From Robbsia sp050955065 (lineage in GTDB: Bacteria; Pseudomonadota; Gammaproteobacteria; Burkholderiales; Burkholderiaceae), in contig JBPBQT010000386.1 of the NCBI GenBank assembly GCA_050955065.1, positions 1 to 5,212 of the forward strand: a stretch of 5,212 bases of DNA, in the 5' to 3' direction. Made by a program: the position numbers and the translations under genes. Positions 4,570 through 5,212 of the stretch are shown piece by piece. Numbering within the stretch: position 1 is the stretch's first letter; each line of letters starts with the position of its first letter. A model generated the notes under the pieces. It had not been told where the DNA came from, did no database searches, and saw only the letters and a list, made by a program, of their open reading frames with translations.

Positions 4570-5013
4570 ATGTCCACCGCTCGACCAGCCACCCCGCAGG
4601 CCATTCCGTTTCATCTCGCGTTCCCCGTCCACAGCCTCGCCGCCGCCCGCAGCTTCTACGGCGAGTTGCTCGGCTGCCCGGAAGGCCGCAGTTCGGCGGA
4701 CTGGGTCGATTTCGATTTCTACGGGCATCAGATCGTTGCGCATCTCGCGCCCGAGGAGGCCGGCCACCGTCAGACCAGCGCGGTCGACGGCGACGCGGTT
4801 CCGGTCCGTCATTTCGGCGCGGTGCTGCCGATGGCCGAGTGGCAGTCGCTCGCGGACAAGCTGCGGCAGGCGGACACGCGCTTCATCATCGAGCCGCATA
4901 TCCGCTTCAAGGGCGAGGTCGGCGAGCAGGCCACGATGTTCTTTCTCGACCCGTCGGGCAACGCGGTCGAATTCAAGGCATTCGCCGACCTCGGTTCGCT
5001 GTTCGCGAAATAA
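4570..5013 (+). CDS. VOC-family metalloprotein, extradiol-dioxygenase-like (COG3565 type)
   Basis: Small cytoplasmic protein of 147 residues with the vicinal oxygen chelate fold, the superfamily of glyoxalase I, bleomycin-resistance proteins and extradiol dioxygenases. Two beta-alpha-beta-beta-beta modules are visible: FHLAFPVHSLAAARSFYGELLGC at 14-36 with WVDFDFYGHQIVAHL, then VRHFGAVLPMAEW from 79 with FFLDPSGNAVEFKAF at 124-138. His15, His81 and Glu134 occupy the positions expected for the 2-His-1-carboxylate metal site, so it is likely catalytic. The FHLAFPV and GRSxxDWVDFDFYGHQ wording matches the group annotated as predicted dioxygenases; substrates are not established for that group to my knowledge. 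GAGAG (4557-4561) lies 8 bases before the ATG. The gene is divergent from the LysR gene, whose product probably controls it. The length is normal and no defect is seen. Confidence 0.88.
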   Translation: MSTARPATPQAIPFHLAFPVHSLAAARSFYGELLGCPEGRSSADWVDFDFYGHQIVAHLAPEEAGHRQTSAVDGDAVPVRHFGAVLPMAEWQSLADKLRQADTRFIIEPHIRFKGEVGEQATMFFLDPSGNAVEFKAFADLGSLFAK

Positions 5014-5021
5014 CGCTCCGC

Positions 5022-5039
5022 CGGCGAGTCCCGTCGCCG
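5022..5039. other. hairpin just after the VOC gene
   Basis: CGGCGA (5022-5027) and TCGCCG (5034-5039) form a perfect 6-bp stem with a 6-base loop, 9 bases after the VOC stop. What follows is pyrimidine-rich but has no T-run, so it could help termination or protect the 3' end but is not a standard intrinsic terminator. Confidence 0.25.
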
Positions 5040-5088
5040 TCTCGTCGGCGTCCCTGTCGTCCAACGCCTGTCTGCCCGCCTCGCTCAC

Positions 5089-5106
5089 GGCCCGCACGCG
5101 CGGGCC
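5089..5106. other. strong GC hairpin in the leader of the last gene
   Basis: GGCCCGC (5089-5095) and GCGGGCC (5100-5106) form a perfect 7-bp stem around the loop ACGC. No T-run follows. It lies 16 bases before the ATG at 5123, just upstream of the ribosome binding site GGAA (5112-5115). Confidence 0.3.
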
Positions 5107-5122
5107 CACCTGGAAATGCCCG

Positions 5123-5212
5123 ATGACAGCATCGACGCTTCGTTACCGCCGCCGCATGCTCTGCCTGGCCGCCCCTCTGTGCGTCACCCTCGGCGGCGCA
5201 GCGCTGGTTCCC
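5123..5212 (+). CDS. N-terminus of a probable exported or membrane protein (cut by the window edge)
   Basis: The first 30 codons of an open frame that leaves the window. The translation has a basic start (LRYRRR, residues 6-11) followed by a hydrophobic run (MLCLAAPLCVTLGGAALV, 12-29), the layout of a Sec-type signal peptide or a first membrane anchor. No cleavage site or lipobox is visible in the part seen. GGAA (5112-5115) is 7 bases before the ATG. An ATG at 5117 in another frame gives a Pro/Arg-rich sequence without such structure and was not chosen. It lies about 110 bases after the VOC gene on the same strand and may or may not share its transcript. The product family cannot be named from this fragment. 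Confidence 0.5.
   Translation, partial: MTASTLRYRRRMLCLAAPLCVTLGGAALVP

Overview
The window is high-GC DNA with strong G/C preference at third codon positions. The genes resemble those of a Burkholderia-type betaproteobacterium. That placement rests on base composition, codon use and protein style, not on a marker gene. It carries five readable protein genes, the first codons of a sixth, a broken gene at the left edge, and two regulatory intergenic regions.

Left edge (1-632): the minus strand holds a small MNT-type nucleotidyltransferase gene interrupted by an in-frame TAA. Its family-like reading frame continues past the stop to the edge of the window. Next comes about 400 bases without an intact gene. 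This gap contains a possible 3' remnant of a decayed plus-strand gene (up to 514) and the AT-rich control region of the pxp operon.

Centre (633-3390): pxpB, pxpA and pxpC form a tightly coupled plus-strand operon in the order B-A-C, encoding an ATP-dependent 5-oxoprolinase (5-oxoproline + ATP + water to L-glutamate). pxpB and pxpC are homologous to allophanate hydrolase subunits 1 and 2, and pxpA is the LamB/YcsF protein. PxpB is unusual in two ways: it carries an extra low-complexity segment of about 40 residues built partly from 12-bp tandem repeats, and it departs from the family's usual GFxPGFxYL segment.

Right part (3391-5212): a LysR-type regulator gene is convergent with pxpC, only 7 bases away, and ends in a 21-bp tandem repeat. 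It is divergent from a gene for a small VOC-fold (extradiol-dioxygenase-like) metalloprotein. A signal-peptide-like N-terminus begins at 5123 and runs off the window.

The most useful observation is that the pxpB upstream region (536-579) and the lysR/VOC intergenic region (4377-4421) share a bipartite AT-rich sequence with the same internal spacing. This suggests that the LysR protein controls its own gene, the VOC gene and the distant pxp promoter, tying the three transcription units into one regulon. No RNA gene, CRISPR array, insertion sequence or complete mobile element was seen.
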